From Flavobacteriaceae bacterium (GTDB lineage: Bacteria > Bacteroidota > Bacteroidia > Flavobacteriales > Flavobacteriaceae): a stretch of DNA of 6,987 nucleotides. Position 1 is the first letter of the stretch; each line of letters begins with the position of its first letter. Made by a program: the position numbers and the translations under genes. Below are positions 1-5,451 of this stretch, in pieces. The notes beneath the pieces were generated by a model that did no database searches, had not been told where the DNA came from, and worked only from the letters and a program-made list of their open reading frames with translations. The DNA lies in assembly GCA_016763715.1 (NCBI GenBank), contig JAESTG010000125.1:1-6987 (forward strand), given 5' to 3'.

Positions 1-1
1 A

Positions 2-154
2 GATATTCAATTTATTGGAGATCATATGGCTTCTGTAAAAATTACACTCACCAGCCCTGGAAAACCTACATTAAAGAACTTTTATTCTCTTGTAAAAATC
101 AAAGGTAAATGGTTAGTAGTTCAAGATTATGTGACATTAATTCCAAAAAAATAA
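2..154 (+). CDS. NTF2-like / lumazine-binding-like protein, C-terminal fragment
   Basis: This is the last 50 codons of a gene that starts left of the window; an open frame runs from base 2 to a TAA at 152-154. The visible end contains GDHMASVKITL, then a short loop, then FYSLVKIKGKWLVVQDYV. That is the usual ending of small NTF2-superfamily proteins of the lumazine-binding-like type, where two last strands carry the 'L-K-x-x-G-K-W-x-x-V' pattern. Family members form a cone-shaped pocket and may bind or convert a small ligand, but nothing here identifies that ligand. The stop lies 4 nt before the next ATG, so the two genes are probably co-transcribed. The family call is moderately secure; the function is unknown. 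Confidence 0.6.
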   Translation, partial: DIQFIGDHMASVKITLTSPGKPTLKNFYSLVKIKGKWLVVQDYVTLIPKK

Positions 155-158
155 TATT

Positions 159-527
159 ATGACAAATCAAGACATTGTAAAAAAATTTTTAAACGGATTT
201 AATAATCCATCACAAATTCAAGCATCTTTAGCTTTATTAGCAGATGATTACAAATTTAAGAATCCTATGGTGGAGTTAAATTCTAAAGAAGAATTTATCG
301 CCTTAGCTAAAGAGATTGGAGCTGTAATAACTGGAATAGATATTATAAATATATCTGAAAACGGAAATTGGGTAGCTACATTTTATGATTTCAAATCATC
401 TATATCTGGATTGGAATCAAACATAGCTTCTGAATGGTTTAGACTTGAAAATGGAATGATAAAAGAATCTCATTTGATTTATGATACTCCTGAATGGCGA
501 AAATTTTATGAGCAAATGAATGATTAG
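159..527 (+). CDS. SnoaL-like / NTF2-fold small protein
   Basis: This is a 122-residue protein with no signal peptide or membrane segment, so it is probably cytoplasmic. It opens with an amphipathic helix (IVKKFLNGFNN), continues with 'LLADDYKFKNPM' around residues 25-37, and ends with strands ending in 'EWFRLENGMIKESHLIYDTPEWRKFYEQM'. The layout, length and 'W-F-R-L-E-N-G-x-I' strand fit the SnoaL-like polyketide cyclase / ketosteroid-isomerase-like branch of the NTF2 superfamily, which often has 110-150 residues. Catalysis is not proven: many members are only ligand binders or stress-linked hypotheticals. It follows the previous stop by 4 nt and precedes a broken small ORF by 5 nt, so it sits in a compact operon of pocket-fold proteins. 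No clear Shine-Dalgarno is seen, as is usual in Bacteroidota. Confidence 0.75.
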   Translation: MTNQDIVKKFLNGFNNPSQIQASLALLADDYKFKNPMVELNSKEEFIALAKEIGAVITGIDIINISENGNWVATFYDFKSSISGLESNIASEWFRLENGMIKESHLIYDTPEWRKFYEQMND

Positions 528-532
528 TCAGC

Positions 533-740
533 ATGTCAAATAATAATCTAACAAAAGAAGAGAAACGAGAATTATCTTTTTTTTGAAAAAACGAATAGCT
601 TTTTATGCTGTGATGTTATTAAAGAAAAGGAACAACTAAAAATTTGGCATTCTCTCAAAGACAAAGGGTTTATCAAATTTAAAGGAAATCAAGAAAGTCT
701 TCAATATTTTCAAATAATAATAAGCAATGAAAGTCGATAA
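533..740 (+). pseudogene. Small unknown ORF interrupted by a +1 frameshift at an eight-T run
   Basis: An ATG at 533, 5 nt after the previous stop, opens a frame reading MSNNNLTKEEKRELSFF. It stops at TGA 584-586, directly after a run of eight T (577-584). Skipping one T continues into an open frame from GAA 585 to TAA 738-740, which encodes 51 more plausible, charged residues including WHSLKDKGFIKFKGNQESLQ. The downstream frame has no ATG, GTG or TTG start of its own, so the two halves fit one 68-residue protein. Its end overlaps the next gene's ATG (727) by 14 nt, consistent with one operon. I do not recognise the family; the 'IWHSLKDKGFIKF' stretch loosely recalls a winged-helix end, but that is a guess. 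The break could be a true pseudogene, a homopolymer sequencing error, or slippage at TTT-TGA. Confidence 0.5.
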
Positions 741-1305
741 TTTCAAATTGATTTTCCTGACCGGATTAGCATTAACAGTATTTAGCACAACGGTTATGGC
801 GCAAAAAGAAAAAAAACACAAGGTAATAGAACAGACATTAAAAAGTGACACCATCAATGTTTCAGCAGATTCGCTTTGGGAAATTCTCAGAGAATTTGAC
901 AAAGTAGGTGAATGGACTTCTACTTTAGACCACTCAAAAGGAGCTGGAGAAGTAAAGTTTAAAGGGACAACTTGCAACGAGAGAGTCTGTCAATCGAAGA
1001 ATACAAAGTTAGTAGAAAAGCTAATTATGTTTGATGACGATAAAAAGGAATTGGCCTATGAATTGATAGAAGGAGCACCTGGTTTTGTAAAACTTGCAAG
1101 AAATCATTGGAAGGTTTATGAAATTAGTCCCAATCAATCGGTAGTTCAAATGAATGTTACTATGCACCTTTCAAAATTTATGGGCTTTCTCCTTGGAGGA
1201 GCAATAACAAAAACAATGATTAAGAAAGTTAGAATTGTCCAAAATGAATTAAAAATATATGCCGAAACTGGCGAAGTTTCTGAAGCGAAAAAAGCACAAG
1301 AATAG
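727..1305 (+). CDS. Exported SRPBCC (START-like / polyketide cyclase 2) family protein
   Basis: This is a 192-residue protein. Residues 1-25 form a signal peptide: Lys near the start, hydrophobic core IFLTGLALTVFSTTV, and probable cleavage at VMA|Q. The mature part starts with a Lys-rich stretch. It then shows the SRPBCC pattern: a first strand with 'VSADSLWEILREFDKVGEWTSTL' (residues about 45-67), a middle 'VEKLIMFDDDKKELAYELIEGAPG', and a long C-terminal helix about 150-180. In this fold a helix packs over a sheet to enclose a hydrophobic ligand. The signal peptide implies a periplasmic location. Cys83 and Cys88 (TTCNERVC) could form a disulfide. The ATG overlaps the upstream frameshifted ORF by 14 nt, suggesting translational coupling. 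The ligand is unknown. The C-terminal tail is rich in Lys, Glu and Ala. Confidence 0.8.
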   Translation: MKVDNFKLIFLTGLALTVFSTTVMAQKEKKHKVIEQTLKSDTINVSADSLWEILREFDKVGEWTSTLDHSKGAGEVKFKGTTCNERVCQSKNTKLVEKLIMFDDDKKELAYELIEGAPGFVKLARNHWKVYEISPNQSVVQMNVTMHLSKFMGFLLGGAITKTMIKKVRIVQNELKIYAETGEVSEAKKAQE

Positions 1306-1349
1306 AACAAGACTATTAAATTAATAGAAATAAAACTTAGGATGTGCAT

Positions 1350-1455
1350 AATTAATTGCCAGTTCTTGCCTACTTACAAAAATCATTGCGGATTTTCTAT
1401 TCGGTTTTTATTTGCAAAATCAGGGTGCTTAACCACGCCACAAACACGTTACAAT
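1350..1455. repeat. Candidate dispersed intergenic repeat with nested inverted repeats
   Basis: This noncoding block lies between convergent genes. It contains AAAATC (1379-1384), GATTTT (1391-1396) and AAAATC again (1416-1421), so the central GATTTT can pair with either flank and form two alternative hairpins. It continues into GTGCTTAACCACGCCACA and AACACGTTAC. From memory this resembles blocks repeated between genes in marine Flavobacteriaceae, sometimes next to cassette-like small genes. That is recollection, not a search result. Only one copy is in this window. The boundaries are approximate. Confidence 0.35.
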
Positions 1456-1489
1456 AAAGAGCCTGAAATATAACTTTTAGGCTCTTTTT
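1456..1489 (+). terminator. Intrinsic terminator after the SRPBCC gene
   Basis: The arms AAAGAGCCTGAAA (1456-1468) and TTTTAGGCTCTTT (1475-1487) form a 13-bp stem with one G-U pair and a 6-nt loop (TATAAC). The right arm runs into TTTTT (1485-1489). The T-run favours + strand termination of the small-gene row. On the opposite strand the hairpin is followed by only a short T-run, so it may also weakly end the DAHP synthase/chorismate mutase transcript. Confidence 0.85.
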
Positions 1490-1515
1490 ATACTCGCCTC
1501 AGTTCACAAAAACTT

Positions 1516-2604
1516 TTATGACTTATAGATAATTTCTTGATGATGAATAGATTCTTGATGAATCGCCTTAAAAACTTTTAAAATAAACTCCTCACTCAAC
1601 TGTTGCTCTTCTCCTTGAAGAATCATTTTACCAAGAATTTCATTCCAACGCTTGGTTTGCAATATCGCCACATTATTGCTGCGTTTTAAATGACCAATTT
1701 CATCACTAATCTTCATTCGCTTTCCGAGAATTTCAATTAATTGATGATCCACCACATCTATTTTTGTTCGGGCTGTGGAAAGCTTATTTTTAAATTCTAT
1801 AGCATCACCTTCTGCCACTCTAATTTTAAGATCTACCGTCATTTTATCCAGTGCCTCTGGTGTTATTTGCTGTTTCGCATCGCTCCAAGCATTATCTGGA
1901 TCAAAATGCGTCTCCACCATCAAACCATCGTAGTTTAGATCTAAAGCCGTTTGACAAAGGTCAAATATAATATCCCTTCGCCCCGCAATATGAGAAGGAT
2001 CTAAAATTAACGGTAAATCGGGGAAACGATTCTGAAGATCAATAGGAATTTGCCATTCCGGGTTATTCCGGTAACGTGTTTTCTCATAGGTAGAAAACCC
2101 ACGGTGTATGACGCCTAAATTCTTCACCCCAGCTTCATAAAAACGTTCTACCGCCCCTAACCATAGTGCCAAGTCTGGGTTGACAGGGTTTTTAATCAAC
2201 ACCGTTTTATTGGTGCCTTTCATTGCTTCAGCAATTTCTTGAACTATAAAAGGTGACACCGTAGTTCGAGCTCCTATCCAAAGAATATCAACATCGTGCT
2301 TCAACGCTAAATCCACATGATTTGGATTGGCCACTTCTGTAGTAGTGAGCATCCCTGTTTCTTCCTTTGCAGTCTGCAACCATTTTAAACCCAAGGCTCC
2401 AACACCTTCAAAATTACCTGGGCGCGTTCTTGGCTTCCAAATACCAGCACGCAACACCGTTGCATCAGTATCCTTTAACTGATGTGCGATTTTGACAACT
2501 TGCGCTTCGGTTTCTGCACTACATGGACCAGCAATCACTAATGGATGTGCTAAATTCATGTTGTTAAGCCAATTTCTTAATTCTTTCTTATTTTCCATTT
2601 TCAA
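1516..2604 (-). CDS. Bifunctional 3-deoxy-7-phosphoheptulonate synthase / chorismate mutase type II
   Basis: This 362-residue cytoplasmic enzyme joins the first shikimate-pathway step (PEP + erythrose 4-phosphate to DAHP) to chorismate mutase (chorismate to prephenate). Residues about 15-255 are a short class I-beta DAHP synthase: GPCSAET with Cys28, KPRTRPGNFEG (57-67), IKNP (137-140), HRGF (167-170), DPSHIAGRR with His205, and VETHFDPDNAWSD with Glu231 and Asp242. Cys28, His205, Glu231 and Asp242 match the metal ligands of the family. Residues about 272-360 are an AroQ-type mutase, with Arg279, Arg296, Lys307 and Arg319 in the expected places. The C-terminal mutase, the order known from Porphyromonas, is thought to give feedback control by prephenate. 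The start is either Met1 (2604) or Met3 (2598); homologues as I recall them begin at the second. Either way it overlaps the end of pheA, so the pair is translationally linked. Symbols for this fusion vary (aroA, aroF, aroG), so none is given. Confidence 0.95.
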   Translation of the reverse strand: MKMENKKELRNWLNNMNLAHPLVIAGPCSAETEAQVVKIAHQLKDTDATVLRAGIWKPRTRPGNFEGVGALGLKWLQTAKEETGMLTTTEVANPNHVDLALKHDVDILWIGARTTVSPFIVQEIAEAMKGTNKTVLIKNPVNPDLALWLGAVERFYEAGVKNLGVIHRGFSTYEKTRYRNNPEWQIPIDLQNRFPDLPLILDPSHIAGRRDIIFDLCQTALDLNYDGLMVETHFDPDNAWSDAKQQITPEALDKMTVDLKIRVAEGDAIEFKNKLSTARTKIDVVDHQLIEILGKRMKISDEIGHLKRSNNVAILQTKRWNEILGKMILQGEEQQLSEEFILKVFKAIHQESIHHQEIIYKS

Positions 2605-3457
2605 TCATATCTGTAAGTTCGCTTGGCACATTTCTATGATTCTGCGTATAGGCACCTACAATTTTTAATTCTTTTACTACCGACTCCAACGACTCCATTG
2701 CATCATAAAACTTCTGTGCATCTGCAAAGGTAACATCTACAAAAAAGGAATACTTCCACGGCGTCCCTAACATTGGAAGGGATTGTATTTTAGTTAGATT
2801 GATATCGTAACTAACCAACACTTGTAAAGTCTGGCTCAAAGTACCAACTTCGCTACCAAGTACAAATTTGATGGTTGCTTTGTCTGGGGACCTTTTACTT
2901 AAAACCGTACCGCGCTTTCCAATGAGGACAAAACGAGTTTGGTTTTCCTTAATGTCTTGAATATTACTATCCAATATTTTCAATCCATATCGCTCGGCGA
3001 CTTGCTTTCCAGCAATGGCAGCAACTCCCGCTAAGTTATTTTCTTTAATTCGTTTGGCTTCACTGGCCGTATCTTTTCCTTCAATTACCTTGAATTGAGG
3101 AGGGAACTTTCTCAAGTAGTCTTTACATTGTAATAATGCTACCGGATGCGAATGTACTTCGAAAATATCAATAATAGACTCACTCTCCAAAGACATTAAA
3201 TACATTTGAATGTTCAGAAAAACCTCATCAAAAATTTCAAAATCTCCTGCTTCTATAAGATTATAATTAGGTAAAATAGAACCTGCAATAGTGTTTTCAA
3301 TGGCAATAACACCAAAGTCTGCCTTATTGTTTTTCACGCTTTGAGTAACCGCGTCAAAGGAATCACACATTACTAAATCTACGTCCTTCTTCGGAAATAA
3401 TTTTTGCACGGCTTCATCATGAAAGGAGCCTTCAATACCTTGGATTGCGATTTTCAT
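2588..3457 (-). CDS. pheA: Prephenate dehydratase with C-terminal ACT domain
   Basis: This 289-residue cytoplasmic enzyme converts prephenate to phenylpyruvate, the committed step to phenylalanine. The two-lobed dehydratase domain (about 1-182) shows GIEGSFHDEA, IENTIAGSI (53-61), HSHPVALLQC (102-111), DTASEA (129-134) and the catalytic TRF (174-176). An ACT domain follows (about 194-275) with GTLSQTL (205-211) and LTKIQSLP (221-228), corresponding to the Phe-binding 'GALV' and 'ESRP' regions, so allosteric inhibition by Phe is likely. There is no fused chorismate mutase; that activity is in the next gene, whose start overlaps this stop. Upstream, on the same strand, lie an aromatic-rich leader peptide and a terminator ending 26 nt before this ATG, so expression should depend on read-through. 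A spurious ATG-AAG-AAA-CTA-TGA overlaps the true start. Confidence 0.95.
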   Translation of the reverse strand: MKIAIQGIEGSFHDEAVQKLFPKKDVDLVMCDSFDAVTQSVKNNKADFGVIAIENTIAGSILPNYNLIEAGDFEIFDEVFLNIQMYLMSLESESIIDIFEVHSHPVALLQCKDYLRKFPPQFKVIEGKDTASEAKRIKENNLAGVAAIAGKQVAERYGLKILDSNIQDIKENQTRFVLIGKRGTVLSKRSPDKATIKFVLGSEVGTLSQTLQVLVSYDINLTKIQSLPMLGTPWKYSFFVDVTFADAQKFYDAMESLESVVKELKIVGAYTQNHRNVPSELTDMIENGK

Positions 3458-3483
3458 AGTTTCTTCATTTAAAATTTAGCAAT

Positions 3484-3514
3484 AAAAAAACCCAGAAGTT
3501 AAGTTCTGGGTTTT
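3484..3514 (-). terminator. Attenuator terminator in the pheA leader
   Basis: Read on the - strand, AAAACCCAGAA (3514-3504) pairs perfectly with TTCTGGGTTTT (3497-3487) across a 6-nt loop (CTTAAC). The 11-bp stem merges into seven T (3490-3484), giving a standard intrinsic terminator. It ends 26 nt before the pheA ATG and 24 nt after the leader-peptide stop. No complete gene precedes it on this strand, because the neighbour gldA is divergent. It can therefore only act on transcripts heading into pheA. On the + strand the T-run is only four bases and no gene ends there. Confidence 0.9.
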
Positions 3515-3537
3515 CATTATATAATTATCAAAATTAA

Positions 3538-3609
3538 TTACATATTCACCCGACTCTTTCCAAAGAAATAGAAAAACCAAAAGTTAAAATATGTAAAAAA
3601 CTTGTTCAT
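3538..3609 (-). CDS. Aromatic-rich leader peptide of the pheA operon (pheL-like)
   Basis: This is a 23-residue ORF with an ATG at 3609-3607 and a TAA at 3540-3538. Its core reads FFTYFNFWFFYFF (residues 4-16), followed by Gly-Lys-Ser-Arg-Val-Asn-Met. Phe occurs at 4, 5, 8, 10, 12, 13, 15 and 16, Tyr at 7 and 14, and Trp at 11, so 11 of 23 residues are aromatic. Such density in a tiny ORF just ahead of a terminator and a Phe-biosynthesis operon is the hallmark of a transcription-attenuation leader, functionally like E. coli pheL but with a different sequence. A ribosome starved of charged tRNA-Phe (or Tyr/Trp) would stall here and influence the terminator 24 nt beyond the stop. A promoter-like site lies 18 nt upstream. 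The peptide itself probably has no other function. The ORF and context are seen directly; the regulation is inferred. Confidence 0.88.
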   Translation of the reverse strand: MNKFFTYFNFWFFYFFGKSRVNM

Positions 3610-3610
3610 T

Positions 3611-3628
3611 GCAGTACTTTATTACTGC
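3611..3628 (-). repeat. Inverted repeat at the predicted transcription start
   Basis: GCAGTA (3628-3623) and TACTGC (3616-3611) are perfect 6-bp arms with a 6-nt spacer (ATAAAG), ending 1 nt before the leader-peptide ATG. It overlaps the last base of the candidate -7 element. It could be an operator for a dimeric regulator or, if transcribed, a small hairpin at the leader start. A chance palindrome is possible. Confidence 0.35.
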
Positions 3629-3656
3629 TAATGTACACATTGTTTTATAACAACAA
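3628..3656 (-). promoter_or_regulatory. Candidate Bacteroidota-type promoter for the leader/pheA operon
   Basis: On the - strand TTG (3656-3654) is followed after 18 nt by TACATTAG (3635-3628). This matches the Bacteroidota pattern TTG-N17-23-TAnnTTTG with one mismatch in the -7 element. Transcription would start roughly at 3621-3623, leaving a leader of about 12-14 nt before the peptide ATG. The inverted pair ATTGTT (3657-3652) and AACAAT (3644-3639) lies between the two elements and could be a protein site, but this is unproven. Confidence 0.55.
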
Positions 3657-3746
3657 TCTTTTTTTGCGTTTTTTTAATGACATCACCCCGACATGAAAAG
3701 TGTCCTATTAATGATCGAATCAAAGATGGATTGTATCAAAGTTTGT

Positions 3747-3775
3747 TTGTCTATCTCTAATTAGTTTTATCTTCG
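3747..3775 (+). promoter_or_regulatory. Candidate Bacteroidota-type promoter for gldA
   Basis: TTG (3747-3749) is followed by an 18-nt spacer and TATCTTCG (3768-3775), one mismatch from TAnnTTTG. The -7 element ends only 7 nt before the gldA ATG at 3783. Transcription would then start at or beside the start codon, implying a leaderless or near-leaderless mRNA. No Shine-Dalgarno fits in that gap. Confidence 0.5.
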
Positions 3776-3782
3776 CATTCAT

Positions 3783-4685
3783 ATGTCAATAGAAGTATCT
3801 AATATTACTAAAGTCTACGGAAACCAAAAGGCGCTCCAAGATGTTTCCTTCACCATTAATAAAGGAGAAGTTGTTGGGTTTTTAGGCCCAAACGGTGCTG
3901 GAAAGTCAACCCTTATGAAAATCTTAACCACTTACATTCAAGCAAGTAGTGGGACAGCAAAAGTGAATGGATTTATTGTTTCTGAAGAAAACAAACAGGT
4001 GCAAAAGAGTATTGGATACTTGCCAGAACACAATCCGTTATATCTGGAAATGTATGTGAAAGAATATCTTTCATTCAATGCAAAAGTATACAATGTCCCT
4101 TCGGAAGAAGTTGACAAAGTGATTCAACAAACGGGACTCTCCTCAGAAGCACATAAAAAAATTGAGCAACTTTCGAAAGGATATCGTCAACGTGTGGGAC
4201 TGGCCAATGCGTTGCTTCATAATCCTGATGTGCTAATTCTTGATGAACCAACTACAGGCTTAGATCCCAATCAACTAATTGAAACACGAGAACTCATTAA
4301 AAGCGCTGGAAAGGAAAAAACAGTTTTGCTTTCTACGCATATCATGCAGGAGGTGGAAGCCATTTGTGATAGGGTGATTATTATAAACAAAGGGCAAATA
4401 GTATTAGACAAAACACTAAAATCTTTAAGTGAAGACAAAGAACACATTGTCGAAGTCGAGTTTGACTATCGAGTGGAAGAAGTGGCGTTACAAAAAATGG
4501 ACAAAGTAAAAAAGGTGGAAAACTCTCATGGATTTTTATATCAAATTCATTTCGCTACCCAAGAAGATATGCGTGCTAAAGTATTCGATTTTGCCCATGA
4601 CAATGGCCTGAAAATACTTCAGTTACATCAAAAAAATACGAGTTTAGAAAAATTATTTATTAGTCTTACTGCTCCTGAAAAATAA
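3783..4685 (+). CDS. gldA: Gliding motility-associated ABC transporter ATP-binding protein GldA
   Basis: This is a 300-residue ABC ATPase without membrane segments, acting at the cytoplasmic face of the inner membrane. Visible motifs are Walker A GPNGAGKST (35-43), signature LSKGYRQRVGLA (130-141), Walker B LILDEP (151-156), D-loop GLDPNQ (159-164) and switch His186 in STHIMQEVEAICDR. The usual Q-loop glutamine region reads GYLPEHNPLYLEMYVKEYL, a form I associate with GldA and related ABC-2 exporters. GldA is known from Flavobacterium to work with GldF and GldG and to be needed for gliding there, and its gene lies apart from gldFG, as here. Residues about 215-300 form a C-terminal domain common in this subfamily. 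A generic ABC-2 exporter role cannot be excluded in a non-gliding species. The gene is divergent from the pheA operon, and its end overlaps the opposing lipoprotein gene by 20 bp. Confidence 0.9.
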   Translation: MSIEVSNITKVYGNQKALQDVSFTINKGEVVGFLGPNGAGKSTLMKILTTYIQASSGTAKVNGFIVSEENKQVQKSIGYLPEHNPLYLEMYVKEYLSFNAKVYNVPSEEVDKVIQQTGLSSEAHKKIEQLSKGYRQRVGLANALLHNPDVLILDEPTTGLDPNQLIETRELIKSAGKEKTVLLSTHIMQEVEAICDRVIIINKGQIVLDKTLKSLSEDKEHIVEVEFDYRVEEVALQKMDKVKKVENSHGFLYQIHFATQEDMRAKVFDFAHDNGLKILQLHQKNTSLEKLFISLTAPEK

Positions 4686-5451
4686 GAGTTCCTGTAAAGA
4701 ATTCCTCCACATCTACAATAGGAGGTTCATTCACCGAAATGACATCACCCAACCCTCTTATTTCTCCTGTAATAGAATTAATAGGATGCACTATCATTTT
4801 TTGAGTCCCTCTGTGATAGATAATCAAGTCATTAATCAATAAATCCTGTGCTTCAATACGCCCATCTCCGTTAAAAATTTCGAATCGAGCTTCGTTAGCA
4901 GCACCTGTCAAATAAAAATTGGAAATTCCTGTTCCTACCAATCCCAAAATACCAATATTAAGATCTAAACGAAAGTCTCCATCAATATGAAATTGATCCT
5001 GATTGTCTTCATCTTCTGAAAGTAAAAGCAGTTCAGGATAATTTAAAACACCATCGCTTTCTACGGTAAGTCCAGAGCTATTACGAATTTCTGTAATATT
5101 AGGGGAGGTAACAATTACTTTGGTGATACCATAGTCACGTACTAGATTGCAACCATTATCATTCTTAATACTAAGAGTATTGTTAATTGAAGTCACAATA
5201 ATATCATTCAACAAGTTTTCACCTGTTTCAATTACCACTTTCTGTACGGGTCCTTCAGAAATAATTAATTGAACACGCTCACGCACCAATATTTTCTCAA
5301 AGATCTTTACCTCGTATTCCTGCTGAATTATATCCCCAGCAGCTTGAAAACAATTCAAACCATCTTCAGTATTACAACTCCAGAAAAGAACTAAAACTAA
5401 TAGATAACTAAAAGATTTCAAACGTTTCATATATCTTGCTTTTGACCTCAT
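4666..5451 (-). CDS. GIN-domain (DUF2807-like) lipoprotein
   Basis: This 261-residue protein has a lipoprotein signal. The n-region is Lys/Arg-rich, followed by hydrophobic SYLLVLVLFW and a lipobox-like stretch ending at Cys26 (LFWSC); Phe/Trp before the Cys is loose but acceptable in Bacteroidota. The mature part starts CNTEDGLNCFQAAGDIIQQEYEVKIFEKILV, then alternates short strands: VQLIISEGPVQKVVIETGENLL, LSIKNDNGCNL, KVIVTSPNITEIRNSSGLTV. That is the repetitive beta-helix pattern of head GIN-domain (putative auto-transporter adhesin-like) proteins. It is probably anchored in the outer membrane; no function is established. ATG 5451 overlaps the upstream stop as TAATG, favouring coupled translation. 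A second in-frame ATG at 5430 gives a more typical short signal peptide and is a real alternative. Its last 20 bp overlap gldA from the opposite strand. Confidence 0.8.
   Translation of the reverse strand: MRSKARYMKRLKSFSYLLVLVLFWSCNTEDGLNCFQAAGDIIQQEYEVKIFEKILVRERVQLIISEGPVQKVVIETGENLLNDIIVTSINNTLSIKNDNGCNLVRDYGITKVIVTSPNITEIRNSSGLTVESDGVLNYPELLLLSEDEDNQDQFHIDGDFRLDLNIGILGLVGTGISNFYLTGAANEARFEIFNGDGRIEAQDLLINDLIIYHRGTQKMIVHPINSITGEIRGLGDVISVNEPPIVDVEEFFTGTLIFQEQ

Noticed and set aside
636..977. 113-codon ORF on the - strand
   Set aside because: It lies opposite the frameshifted ORF and the SRPBCC gene. Its composition looks like a reverse-strand shadow and its predicted protein has no recognisable domain.
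1146..1349. 67-codon hydrophobic ORF on the - strand
   Set aside because: It is antisense to the conserved C-terminal half of the SRPBCC gene. The hydrophobicity comes from reading Lys/Glu-rich codons backwards.
1741..1938. 65-codon Cys/His-rich ORF on the + strand
   Set aside because: It is fully inside the DAHP synthase/chorismate mutase gene on the other strand, which has all family motifs.
3454..3468. Four-codon ORF (ATG-AAG-AAA-CTA-TGA) overlapping the pheA start
   Set aside because: Its stop overlaps the pheA ATG in an ATGA arrangement, but four codons with no supporting signal are easily due to chance.
3719..3742. Direct repeat ATCAAAG (3719-3725 and 3736-3742) upstream of gldA
   Set aside because: Seven-base AT-rich repeats 17 nt apart are expected by chance in this composition. 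There is no known regulator to match.
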